Assembly (NCBI GenBank): GCA_016207695.1
Contig: JACQPC010000041.1
Coordinates: forward strand, 1-10,390
Reading direction: 5' to 3'
Length of the DNA: 10,390 nt
Source: Candidatus Doudnabacteria bacterium
GTDB taxonomy: Bacteria; Patescibacteriota; Doudnabacteria; UBA920; O2-02-FULL-48-8
Shown here: positions 1 through 5,228 of the stretch, piece after piece
Position numbering within the stretch: position 1 is the stretch's first letter
Layout of the letters: each line of letters begins with the position of its first letter
Notes under the pieces: generated by a model
What the model was told of the DNA's origin: nothing
What the model saw: only the letters and a program-made list of their open reading frames with translations
Database searches by the model: none
Translations under genes and position numbers: made by a program

Positions 1-4
1 ACTT

Positions 5-24
5 ATAAGTCCTATACGACTTAT
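5..24 (-). repeat. Hairpin just past the nrdR stop
   Basis: A perfect 7-bp inverted repeat (ataagtc / gacttat) with a 6-base loop begins four bases after the nrdR stop codon in the direction of transcription. It could be the stem of an nrdR terminator, but the window ends before any T-tract could be seen, and the stem is AT-rich and weak. I therefore call only the repeat. Confidence 0.4.
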
Positions 25-27
25 TAA

Positions 28-471
28 TTATAACTTCTTAGCTTCCCGGACGAATTCCTCGACATCCGCGAATTTGCGATAAACTGATGCGAACCGGATA
101 TAGGCCACCTGATCGCGGGCCTTGATCCGCTTCATGACTATGTTGCCGATGTCCTTAGAAGTGATTTCTTCTTTGTTGGTTCGCTGAATGTCCTGCTCAA
201 TCGTGGACATTAGCTCTAAGAAACCCTCGCGGTTCAAAGGCCGCTTCTCAAACGCCTTATGGATGCCATTTTCAATTTTCTCCCGCATATAAGGCTGTCT
301 TGTGCCATCGCGCTTGACCACGGTTAAATCCAGGATTTCCATTTCCTCATGGGTGGAGAACCGGAAACCGCACTTAATACATTCCCGGCGCCTGCGAATG
401 ACCATGCCGTCCTGGGCTGGGCGGGAATCAAGCACCTTGGTTTCTTCATGGGAGCAATTAGGACATTTCAT
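28..471 (-). CDS. nrdR: Transcriptional repressor NrdR
   Basis: NrdR is the nucleotide-sensing repressor of ribonucleotide reductase genes. The 147-residue product has the family's usual length and layout. An N-terminal zinc ribbon has Cys3/Cys6 and Cys31/Cys34, the first pair reading CPNC and the second CIKCG, with the typical DSRPAQDG and RRRREC stretches between them. An ATP-cone domain from about residue 48 starts LTVVKRDGTRQPY and continues through REKIENGIHKAFEKRP to a YRKFADVEEF-type end. The ATG at 469-471 places the zinc ribbon at the correct N-terminus, but no Shine-Dalgarno sequence precedes it. The leader is long, about 160 bases from a strong promoter at 638-666. That promoter carries NrdR-box-like palindromes, so autoregulation is likely. 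No ribonucleotide reductase gene lies in the window. Identification is essentially certain; the regulation is inferred. Confidence 0.97.
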   Translation of the reverse strand: MKCPNCSHEETKVLDSRPAQDGMVIRRRRECIKCGFRFSTHEEMEILDLTVVKRDGTRQPYMREKIENGIHKAFEKRPLNREGFLELMSTIEQDIQRTNKEEITSKDIGNIVMKRIKARDQVAYIRFASVYRKFADVEEFVREAKKL

Positions 472-575
472 TTGATTTATTCAGTTGAAAGTTACTTTTT
501 GGCGCAAAAAATAAAAGCCTGTCCGTAAGAAAGCTAATCTCTCAATTTCTAAGCAAAATGAGCTAAATTGTGATT

Positions 576-616
576 TTGTGTCTAAGGAAAAGCCTAATTT
601 TGGGCTTAGAACACAA
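576..616 (-). repeat. Inverted repeat in the nrdR leader
   Basis: The arm ttgtgtctaag (576-586) pairs with cttagaacacaa (605-616), giving 11 base pairs with a single bulged A, around an 18-base loop. A competing small stem (agcc 591-594 with ggct 603-606) lies inside. The right arm overlaps the proximal NrdR-box-like palindrome at 611-626. The repeat lies about 15 bases downstream of the predicted nrdR transcription start. It has no T-tract directly after it on minus, so it is not a simple terminator. Confidence 0.5.
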
Positions 617-626
617 TATCTAGTGG
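611..626 (-). promoter_or_regulatory. NrdR box, promoter-proximal
   Basis: The plus-strand 16-mer acacaatatctagtgg agrees with the palindromic NrdR-box consensus acaCwAtATaTwGwgt at nearly every position. It lies just downstream of the predicted transcription start of nrdR, where a bound repressor would block initiation. A weaker match (644-659) sits in the spacer of the same promoter, 33 bases away start to start. NrdR normally uses two boxes roughly three helical turns apart. Agreement with the consensus was judged by eye. Confidence 0.6.
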
Positions 627-637
627 TTGCCTTATTC

Positions 638-666
638 ACTATAACCCCATATGTAGAAAGTGTCAA
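638..666 (-). promoter_or_regulatory. Promoter of nrdR
   Basis: On the minus strand this reads TTGACA (666-661), a 17-base spacer (660-644), then TATAGT (643-638). That is a perfect -35 and a 5/6 -10 at the optimal spacing, with transcription predicted to start near 631. The only minus-strand gene downstream is nrdR, about 160 bases away. The spacer contains a weaker NrdR-box-like palindrome (644-659: core CTA-AT-T-G conserved), and a better box follows the start site. This is a typical repressor layout. Confidence 0.75.
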
Positions 667-768
667 AAATGACCATTTGGCCTGCTTTTGCTCTATTTTT
701 TAAAAATCTTTTATTGTCGTACAATCAATTATCAACATTAGGACACGGAAAAATTCAGTAGTGTCAAG

Positions 769-885
769 ATGCGTCTGATCGAGGCAGTTGCCGAGCGAAC
801 TGTAGATAAACTCCTGCCAACTTTGCAAATTGCTAGATTTAGTGCGGGTTTGACCCTGATTTTTTGGCTTTCTATAATAAATTAA
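769..885 (+). CDS. Possible 38-residue small protein (weak)
   Basis: An ATG-started frame of 38 codons runs to a TAA. The product begins MRLIEAVAERTVDKLLPTLQ, which would form an amphipathic helix, and ends in a hydrophobic stretch (LTLIFWLSII). I recognise no family. No ribosome-binding site precedes the ATG, and the last third coincides with the strong plus-strand promoter at 850-878, so base-level constraint there could come from the promoter instead. It may well be chance. Confidence 0.15.
   Translation: MRLIEAVAERTVDKLLPTLQIARFSAGLTLIFWLSIIN
850..878 (+). promoter_or_regulatory. Plus-strand sigma70-type promoter in intergenic DNA
   Basis: TTGACC (850-855), a 17-base spacer, then a perfect TATAAT (873-878). 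Transcription would begin near 885. No plus-strand gene follows; the next element is the hairpin at 956-983. The most direct reading is a promoter for a short RNA. Its quality is as good as the promoters assigned to nrdR and rpsU in this window. Confidence 0.5.
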
Positions 886-992
886 GAAGTTGGCCCTGAC
901 AAAAATCTGCCGGGACCTTTCAAGAACTTCGAAAAAACAAACAAAATTTTTGTTTCATTCCCAAAGGCCAACCTTTGGGAATGTTTAATTTA
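885..992 (+). ncRNA. Candidate small RNA of about 105 bases
   Basis: The predicted transcript starts about seven bases after the TATAAT at 873-878 and ends at the 12-bp hairpin (956-983) followed by TTTAATTT. Inside, gaagtt (886-891) can pair with aacttc (925-930), ggccc just inside the left arm can pair with gggacc, and an AT hairpin (939-955) precedes the terminator. I recognise no Rfam family. No expression or conservation data are available; the call rests on promoter plus terminator spacing and the lack of a gene. Confidence 0.3.
931..983 (-). terminator. Terminator after the ATP-grasp gene
   Basis: A perfect 12-bp stem (cattcccaaagg 956-967 / cctttgggaatg 972-983) with a 4-base loop starts 11 bases past the ATP-grasp stop on minus. 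A T-rich stretch follows, though its first bases are A-rich and the T runs begin about nine bases after the stem. On plus the same hairpin is followed by TTTAATTT, so it may terminate in both directions. Confidence 0.65.
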
Positions 993-994
993 GG

Positions 995-2185
995 CTACAG
1001 GTAATATTTGGCAAACATGTCAGCCAAAGCCTTGGCCGGGTTGGTTGGGACGCCCGAAGATGGAAAATGGTGCAGCTCAATGCAAGGCACGCTGTTTAGC
1101 TCCAGAATGGCGCAGGGTTGGCTTTTCCAGGACACGGAAATATCTTCCGCCAAAAAATCAATTCCAGTTAAGCGAGTATCAAAAAAGCGGGTAATATCCT
1201 TAAACAATTTTAAGTTGTCCGGATGAACCTGGGACGTTAGCTCTTCCAAGTCCCCTCCCAGCCTTAAAAATGGGTCTTTTTGCAAATAAACTATCTCCTC
1301 TTTTGGCGGGATTGAGTCAAAGCCATATCTTTGTTCTGAAATCAACTCTTGGGCTGTCCCATCTTCGACAATCTTATAAAGCGTAAACTGCTTCTGGTCC
1401 GGTCTACCCCGGTTTCGATTTTTTTTATCAATCAATTGCCGAATAGTCGAGCCCCCGTCGCCCACCACGTTTGCCGGCACTTGCCGGACACAAGCCACAA
1501 AATCAAAATCGATAACCGTGGCCCGATGGACAAAAGCATTCGGGATAAACTTCTCCACTATAAATGCCGGAGAATAAACCAGCGCATGTTTAATTGCCTT
1601 TTGTAATTGCGCTTCGTTTTGGATATTCGTGGTCACATGGCGGGCCACCGACCCCGCCCGAGGCTTAACCACCACCGGAAAGCCGATTTCGCGGGCAAAG
1701 CGGACCGCTTTCTTCCTTTGCCAAATCCAAAATGCCCGGCCCTCTGCCACGGGAAAGCCGCCCTTTCTCGCATGTCTCTTGGTCAACTCTTTATCCTCCG
1801 TAAGCCTGGAAGAAAATTTGCCAATAAAATCGGCCACCGGCAGAGTTTCAAACCGGAAAGTCTTGCCAGATATTTCCATTTTGAAATGATTGGTAAAGCC
1901 GAAGGACGAGCGCAGAGAGTAAAAAACCGCGCCGCGCTTCTGCATCTCATCAATAAAACAGGTAGACCTAAGCTGGATGTCGGAACTGGTAAAATCTGAC
2001 CGAAACTGCCCAATTCCGGTCAGCCTAAAAATCTGCTCCAACAAAACATCCAGCGAAGAATTAATTTTAGCCGGCAGCTTGATTGGCGGAAAAAAATGAT
2101 TGCCCAGCTGTTCCAGCCAGGTATTGATATGGTTGAGGTTCGAATGCCCGCAATCCTTGCAAATATTTTTTCCTGTCCGCGCCAT
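995..2185 (-). CDS. Stand-alone ATP-grasp protein, cyanophycin-synthetase/GshAB-like
   Basis: This 396-residue protein belongs to the ATP-grasp ligases, which couple ATP hydrolysis to joining a carboxylate and an amine. The C-terminal two thirds matches the ATP-grasp half of cyanophycin synthetase. Seen are the ATP lysine in VVVKPRAG (Lys174), the VEKFI strand (Glu211), the family-specific NVVGDGGSTIRQLI (239-252), IVYL and VHPD segments, and the metal-binding GIDFLAEDI (Asp343) and LELNSVP (Glu362, Asn364). The Mur-ligase-like second half of cyanophycin synthetase is absent, so it is not a full CphA. The N-terminus has an odd Cys9-x-x-Cys12-Gly-His motif. The substrate is unknown; an amino-acid or peptide ligase is the safe reading. 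The ATG has no Shine-Dalgarno, and a TATACT lies six bases before it. Terminator-like hairpins lie on both sides, so it is probably monocistronic. Confidence 0.85.
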   Translation of the reverse strand: MARTGKNICKDCGHSNLNHINTWLEQLGNHFFPPIKLPAKINSSLDVLLEQIFRLTGIGQFRSDFTSSDIQLRSTCFIDEMQKRGAVFYSLRSSFGFTNHFKMEISGKTFRFETLPVADFIGKFSSRLTEDKELTKRHARKGGFPVAEGRAFWIWQRKKAVRFAREIGFPVVVKPRAGSVARHVTTNIQNEAQLQKAIKHALVYSPAFIVEKFIPNAFVHRATVIDFDFVACVRQVPANVVGDGGSTIRQLIDKKNRNRGRPDQKQFTLYKIVEDGTAQELISEQRYGFDSIPPKEEIVYLQKDPFLRLGGDLEELTSQVHPDNLKLFKDITRFFDTRLTGIDFLAEDISVSWKSQPCAILELNSVPCIELHHFPSSGVPTNPAKALADMFAKYYL

Positions 2186-2191
2186 GACTTA

Positions 2192-2197
2192 AGTATA
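2192..2197 (-). promoter_or_regulatory. -10-like TATACT six bases before the ATP-grasp start codon
   Basis: On minus, TATACT (2197-2192) is followed by six bases and then the ATG at 2185. A transcript starting at the usual distance would begin at or next to the A of the ATG, giving a leaderless mRNA. No Shine-Dalgarno is present. No convincing -35 is found 16-18 bases upstream, so the call is tentative. Confidence 0.3.
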
Positions 2198-2199
2198 TA

Positions 2200-2262
2200 C
2201 CAAAAGCAAACAAGGCGGATGCCGTGTAGCGCGTTTTGAGTCGCACTCCACAAGCACCCGCC
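2200..2262 (-). terminator. Terminator after the pyrE-like gene
   Basis: On minus, an imperfect stem of about 20 bp begins 15 bases after the pyrE-like stop. The outer GGCGGGTG pairs with CATCCGCC (one G·U), and the inner AGTGCG pairs with CGCGCT around an 8-base loop, with a bulge and one mismatch between. TTGTTTGCTTTT follows. This fits a Rho-independent terminator separating the pyr pair from the ATP-grasp gene. The long stem and broken T-tract leave some doubt. Confidence 0.55.
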
Positions 2263-2277
2263 CGTTGTTTCAATTTG

Positions 2278-3021
2278 TTATCTTGGCGCAGCCTGCATGC
2301 TTTCAATCAGGCTTGCCCACACCTCCTTACTTTTCGGCTGAAAAACCACTCGCCCCGCCTCCACGTCGGTCACCACTGCAGGATCATCCTGTCGGAATGA
2401 CTGCAGAGGATGATCAAGTAGACTAATCACGGGAACACCCCCGTACTCCGACAGTCCAGAACCATTGACCACACACACGATGGCCACCGGAAGGGCCCTG
2501 CACTCACGGACTAAATCGATGGCTTTCTTCGTGGTTGCGAAATGGTGGACGATATCTTCGGCGATGGCGATCCGTTCGTTCGCTGTGAGATCGTGCCGCC
2601 TCAGTTCGAGCCTAGATGACTCGCGCACTCCCGGCCGTGCATGGTTAGTCACTATCTTCTCGGCCGAAACCGAGCGCCAACTCCCGATCCGAGCCACTTC
2701 CCGACCGAACACCGATCCGCTGGTCGGTAACCCTAAGACCGTCCTAGGTCGATAAGACGGCAACTCACACTGCACGAGCTCAAATGCCCAGGCCTCATAT
2801 ACATTAGGGAACTCGTCGGCCTTGGCGAAGTTGAAGTACTCTTCACCAACAAAATTCTTTTCACCGTCGTCTGTCGGATAAACGGCGGTGTAGGCGACAA
2901 GCTGTCCCAGTCGGATTCTCTCCGAACTTACTGGACACTTGTAGTACGCGCCCAGAGCTTGCATCGCCTTAAGAGGATCCCTGACCAGCAATAGGTGATT
3001 GTTGACGTCTCGAAAGTTCAA
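2278..3021 (-). CDS. Orotate phosphoribosyltransferase-like protein (PyrE-like)
   Basis: The 247-residue product is a type I phosphoribosyltransferase. Its position directly after pyrF points to orotate phosphoribosyltransferase, which makes orotidine 5'-phosphate (OMP) from orotate and PRPP in the cytoplasm. Seen are TVLGLPTSGSVFGREVAR (94-111), RLELRRHDL before the PRPP strand, and IAIAEDIV (151-158) with the acidic pair Glu155-Asp156. The loop after that pair reads HHFATTKKAIDLV instead of the usual TTGGS type, so it is longer and lacks the glycines. The start is TTG: no ATG is near, and a GAGGAGG lies four bases upstream (3026-3032). It starts 14 bases after pyrF ends, so the two are one operon. 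Base composition is well above that of the flanking genes. A PRTase of another specificity is possible. Confidence 0.75.
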   Translation of the reverse strand: MNFRDVNNHLLLVRDPLKAMQALGAYYKCPVSSERIRLGQLVAYTAVYPTDDGEKNFVGEEYFNFAKADEFPNVYEAWAFELVQCELPSYRPRTVLGLPTSGSVFGREVARIGSWRSVSAEKIVTNHARPGVRESSRLELRRHDLTANERIAIAEDIVHHFATTKKAIDLVRECRALPVAIVCVVNGSGLSEYGGVPVISLLDHPLQSFRQDDPAVVTDVEAGRVVFQPKSKEVWASLIESMQAAPR

Positions 3022-3025
3022 TGCC

Positions 3026-3032
3026 CCTCCTC
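3026..3032 (-). promoter_or_regulatory. Ribosome-binding site that fixes a TTG start
   Basis: GAGGAGG on minus lies four bases before TTG (3021-3019), within the pyrF-pyrE-like gap. No ATG or GTG is as well placed. The next in-frame Met is about 20 codons in and would remove the N-terminal helix. Confidence 0.7.
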
Positions 3033-3035
3033 ACG

Positions 3036-3788
3036 CTATGCGCGCGCTAAGGCCGCGTCCATCTCTTCCGCCATGCGGACAGCTGCTTCCTTTCGGTTCG
3101 GTGCCCGAAGCAGCGGCCGACCGACCACGATGTAATCCGCGCCAGCCTGAACCGCTTCGACGTGGGTCGTAGGCCGCGCCTGGTCTCCGGCGGGAGCCCA
3201 GGTCGCCCATTCCGGACGAATCGCCGGCGTGATGATCACGAAACCCGAATCGCAGACGGTCTTGCGGATCTCCACGGCCTCCTGGGCCGAAGCGACCACA
3301 CCGTCAAGCCCCGAATTCGCGGCAAGAGCGGTAAGACGCACAACCTGCTCTGACACCGGCATCCCGTCGTAGTAGCCGATTTCCTTGAGCGCCGACGAGT
3401 CCATGCTCGTGAGTACCGTGATGGCGATCGCCATTGATCCTTTCGTCAACTCCTTCTCGACGAGCGCTTCGTTTCGGCCTTCGACAGCGGCACGCATCAT
3501 CTTCAAGCCGCCATCAGCATGAACATCAAACATCAGCACGCCCAGCCGCGCCGCAGCACGCGCCGCAGCCTTGACGGTATTCCCGATGTCCTTGAATTTC
3601 TGGTCCAAAAACACCGAACCACCCCGGCTGTGGACGAACTGACACGCTTGCGGCACACCGACGCTCGTTCCGAGTTGCATCCCGATCTTGAACCCACCGA
3701 CGTCGCCCGCCAGTTCCTCAATCAGACTTCCCACCTGGTCCAGATCATCGACATCAAGCGCGACGAGAATACGATCCTTTCCGGTCAT
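3036..3788 (-). CDS. pyrF: Orotidine 5'-phosphate decarboxylase
   Basis: PyrF decarboxylates orotidine 5'-phosphate to UMP, the last step of de novo pyrimidine synthesis, with no cofactor. The 250-residue sequence is a full-length TIM barrel with all signature parts: ILVALDVDDLD (7-17), FKIGMQLG, the catalytic FLDQKFKDIGNTV block with its Asp-x-Lys-x-x-x-Asp arrangement, TVLTSMD, GVVASAQE, the phosphate-binding IITPAIRP, and ADYIVVGRPL near the end. The ATG at 3786-3788 follows GGGAGGG at a four-base distance. It is the first gene of a two-gene unit with the pyrE-like gene, so the pair would carry out consecutive steps. Two 60-base lines counted by hand are 62-63% G+C against about 47% in ftsZ, which suggests transfer from another lineage. 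Confidence 0.97.
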   Translation of the reverse strand: MTGKDRILVALDVDDLDQVGSLIEELAGDVGGFKIGMQLGTSVGVPQACQFVHSRGGSVFLDQKFKDIGNTVKAAARAAARLGVLMFDVHADGGLKMMRAAVEGRNEALVEKELTKGSMAIAITVLTSMDSSALKEIGYYDGMPVSEQVVRLTALAANSGLDGVVASAQEAVEIRKTVCDSGFVIITPAIRPEWATWAPAGDQARPTTHVEAVQAGADYIVVGRPLLRAPNRKEAAVRMAEEMDAALARA

Positions 3789-3807
3789 AATCCCTCCCTT
3801 TCTTCAC

Positions 3808-3839
3808 AAAAAGTCAGCGCAGCGCCACGCTGCCTGACT
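3808..3839 (-). terminator. GC-rich terminator-type hairpin in front of pyrF
   Basis: On minus, AGTCAG pairs with CTGACT and GCAGCG with CGCTGC, with one bulged G and a 3-base loop, and the stem runs straight into TTTTT. It lies 20 bases before the pyrF start codon. It is either a second terminator behind the fts operon, or a leader attenuator of pyrF. A poor promoter (TTGCCT 3866-3861, 16 bases, TATAGA 3844-3839) would overlap it and start inside the stem. Confidence 0.6.
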
Positions 3840-3864
3840 CTATAGATTACCATAAATCTTAGGC

Positions 3865-3891
3865 AAATTAAAAAAAGCCCTCACGGGCTTT
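3865..3891 (-). terminator. Terminator of the rpsU-ftsZ operon
   Basis: On minus, AAAGCCC (3891-3885), loop GTGA, GGGCTTT (3880-3874), then further T residues and TTAATTT. This is a textbook Rho-independent terminator. The loop contains the TGA stop of the small membrane protein gene, so the terminator overlaps the end of the last gene in the operon. Confidence 0.85.
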
Positions 3892-4090
3892 GGTTGTTTG
3901 GTTCTTCTTTTTTCTTTCCTTGCCGGGATTGGAGGACTGCCACTATGAGCAAGACAAACCCTAAAAATATCGGCCAGTGGGCAGCGGCAAAAAAATCCTG
4001 CAAGCCGCCATTGTTTACATGATAAAAAAAATCCCAGACAATGCCCACAATCTGAAACGCAAGCGCTGTATTGATTAAAGGCTTGCTCAT
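3881..4090 (-). CDS. Small two-helix membrane protein coupled to ftsZ
   Basis: No recognised family. The 69-residue product has two hydrophobic segments, roughly residues 5-25 (starting LINTALAFQIVGIVWDFF) and 38-55 (HWPIFLGFVLLIVAVL), joined by a short loop with HVNNGG. It ends in a basic then polar tail (GKKKEEPNNQSP). It is therefore predicted to be an integral membrane hairpin with a charged tail. Its ATG overlaps the ftsZ stop by one base (TAATG on minus), the usual mark of translational coupling, and the operon terminator overlaps its own stop. Location after ftsA-ftsZ suggests a role at the division site or membrane, but that is inference. The hydrophobic pattern and tight coupling make it a real gene rather than a chance frame. 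Confidence 0.75.
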   Translation of the reverse strand: MSKPLINTALAFQIVGIVWDFFYHVNNGGLQDFFAAAHWPIFLGFVLLIVAVLQSRQGKKKEEPNNQSP

Positions 4091-5214
4091 TACTTAATCT
4101 TCTTTCTAATAAACGCGGGGATTTCCAGTTCGTCCTGTTCTTCCTCATGCGCCACTTCTTCCTCAATCACCTTGGGGGCGAAAATCGGTTTTTTGATTTC
4201 ACTTCTGATTGGTTCTTCCATTCGCGCTACCGGTTCGGTTTTCCGCATGGTCTGGTCAAACCCCGTGGCAATGACTGTGATTTTGACTTCCTCATCCATT
4301 TCTTCGTCAATCACTGCGCCAAAAATAATTTTAGCGTCCGGGTCCACAGCCTTGGTGATGAACTTGGCTGCTTCATCAACCTCAAACATCCCCAAATCCT
4401 TGCTGCCGTAGACATTGAACAAAACTCCCTTGGCGCCATCAATGGAAAGTTCTAGAAGAGGCGAGTCAATGGCTGCCCTTGCCGCATCCAGCGCCCGATT
4501 TTCGCCAGTGCCGCGACCAATGCCCATAAGAGCGGAACCGGCATTCTGCATAATGGCTTTGACATCCGCAAAATCCACGTTAATCATGCCCGGGGTCGTA
4601 ATTAAATCCGAAATTCCAGCCACTCCCTGGCGCAACACGTCATCCACGGTTTTAAAAGCATCCAGGAGGGAAGTTTTCTTGTCAATAATCTGCAAAATTC
4701 GGTCATTGGGAATCACGATAATAGTATCGACATACTGTTTAAGCTCTTCCATGCCCTTTTCAGCAATCTCGCGCCGCTTGGCTCCTTCAAAGGCAAAGGG
4801 TTTGGTGACCACAGCAACAGTCAGAATCCCGGCCTTGCGGGCGAGTTCCGCCACCACGGGAGAAGCTCCTGTGCCGGTGCCGCCGCCAAGACCGCAGGTG
4901 ATAAACACCATGTCAGCATTTTTGATAACGTCGGAGATCTCTTCCTTATTCTCTTCTGCCGCAGCTCTGCCGATGTCTGGATTCATGCCCGCGCCTAAGC
5001 CCCGGGTGATAGTTTTGCCGATATGGACCTTCTGGTCAGCCTGGGAATTATGCAGGGCTTGAGCATCAGTATTGATAGCCACAAACTCCACGCCGCGGAT
5101 GCCCTCTTCCATCATGCGGTGGATGGCATTGTGTCCGGAGCCGCCCACGCCAATCACTTTTATGCGCGCAAATGTTTCTATCTTTGGTTTCACTTCGTAA
5201 GCCTTAAATTTCAT
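4090..5214 (-). CDS. ftsZ: Cell division protein FtsZ
   Basis: FtsZ is the tubulin-like GTPase that polymerises into the division ring. The 374-residue protein has the complete set of motifs: [13 protein letters not shown] (22-34), where usual bacterial forms have GGNAVNRM, the tubulin signature GGGTGTG (110-116), the T7 loop NVDFAD (212-217) that activates the neighbouring subunit's GTP, an acidic linker of about 50 residues, and a C-terminal tail [13 protein letters not shown] that matches the conserved FtsA-binding peptide. It starts 14 bases after ftsA and overlaps the next gene by one base. No Shine-Dalgarno precedes the ATG. Instead a perfect TATAAT sits six bases upstream, so an internal promoter giving leaderless mRNA is possible besides read-through from rpsU. 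Confidence 0.98.
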   Translation of the reverse strand: MKFKAYEVKPKIETFARIKVIGVGGSGHNAIHRMMEEGIRGVEFVAINTDAQALHNSQADQKVHIGKTITRGLGAGMNPDIGRAAAEENKEEISDVIKNADMVFITCGLGGGTGTGASPVVAELARKAGILTVAVVTKPFAFEGAKRREIAEKGMEELKQYVDTIIVIPNDRILQIIDKKTSLLDAFKTVDDVLRQGVAGISDLITTPGMINVDFADVKAIMQNAGSALMGIGRGTGENRALDAARAAIDSPLLELSIDGAKGVLFNVYGSKDLGMFEVDEAAKFITKAVDPDAKIIFGAVIDEEMDEEVKITVIATGFDQTMRKTEPVARMEEPIRSEIKKPIFAPKVIEEEVAHEEEQDELEIPAFIRKKIK

Positions 5215-5220
5215 AAGCTA

Positions 5221-5226
5221 ATTATA
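5221..5226 (-). promoter_or_regulatory. -10-like TATAAT six bases before ftsZ
   Basis: On minus, TATAAT (5226-5221) lies in the 14-base gap between ftsA and ftsZ, six bases before the ATG. A 4/6 -35 match, TTCAAA (5249-5244), lies 17 bases further upstream inside ftsA. Transcription would start at the ATG itself. The gap has no Shine-Dalgarno, which fits a leaderless start. Confidence 0.4.
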
Positions 5227-5228
5227 CA

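Larger units (their letters stand above)
472..994. other. Intergenic region with regulatory elements, no clear gene
   Basis: This 523-base gap separates nrdR from the ATP-grasp gene. It holds, from left to right, the nrdR leader with an inverted repeat (576-616), NrdR-box-like palindromes and the nrdR promoter (611-666), a weak 38-codon plus-strand ORF (769-885), a plus-strand sigma70-type promoter (850-878), and a terminator hairpin (956-983). A 61-codon minus-strand open frame across 481-666 starts inside the promoter, shows no family features, and is not called as a gene. From 667 to about 768 I see nothing beyond AT-rich sequence. Confidence 0.6.

Noticed and set aside
481..666. 61-codon minus-strand frame in front of nrdR
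   Set aside because: It begins inside the -35/-10 region of the nrdR promoter, covers the NrdR boxes and has no family features. Transcription from the promoter would start after its start codon.
2020..2306. Minus-strand frames of 77-79 codons at the start of the ATP-grasp gene
   Set aside because: Out-of-frame shadows that run across a terminator hairpin; no conserved features.
3840..4166. 108-codon minus-strand frame overlapping the end of ftsZ
   Set aside because: It overlaps ftsZ and the small membrane gene in another frame, runs through the terminator and shows no family features.
4415..5062. 215-codon plus-strand frame antisense to ftsZ
   Set aside because: Lies entirely within ftsZ on the opposite strand; composition reflects the ftsZ codons and there is no separate start signal.
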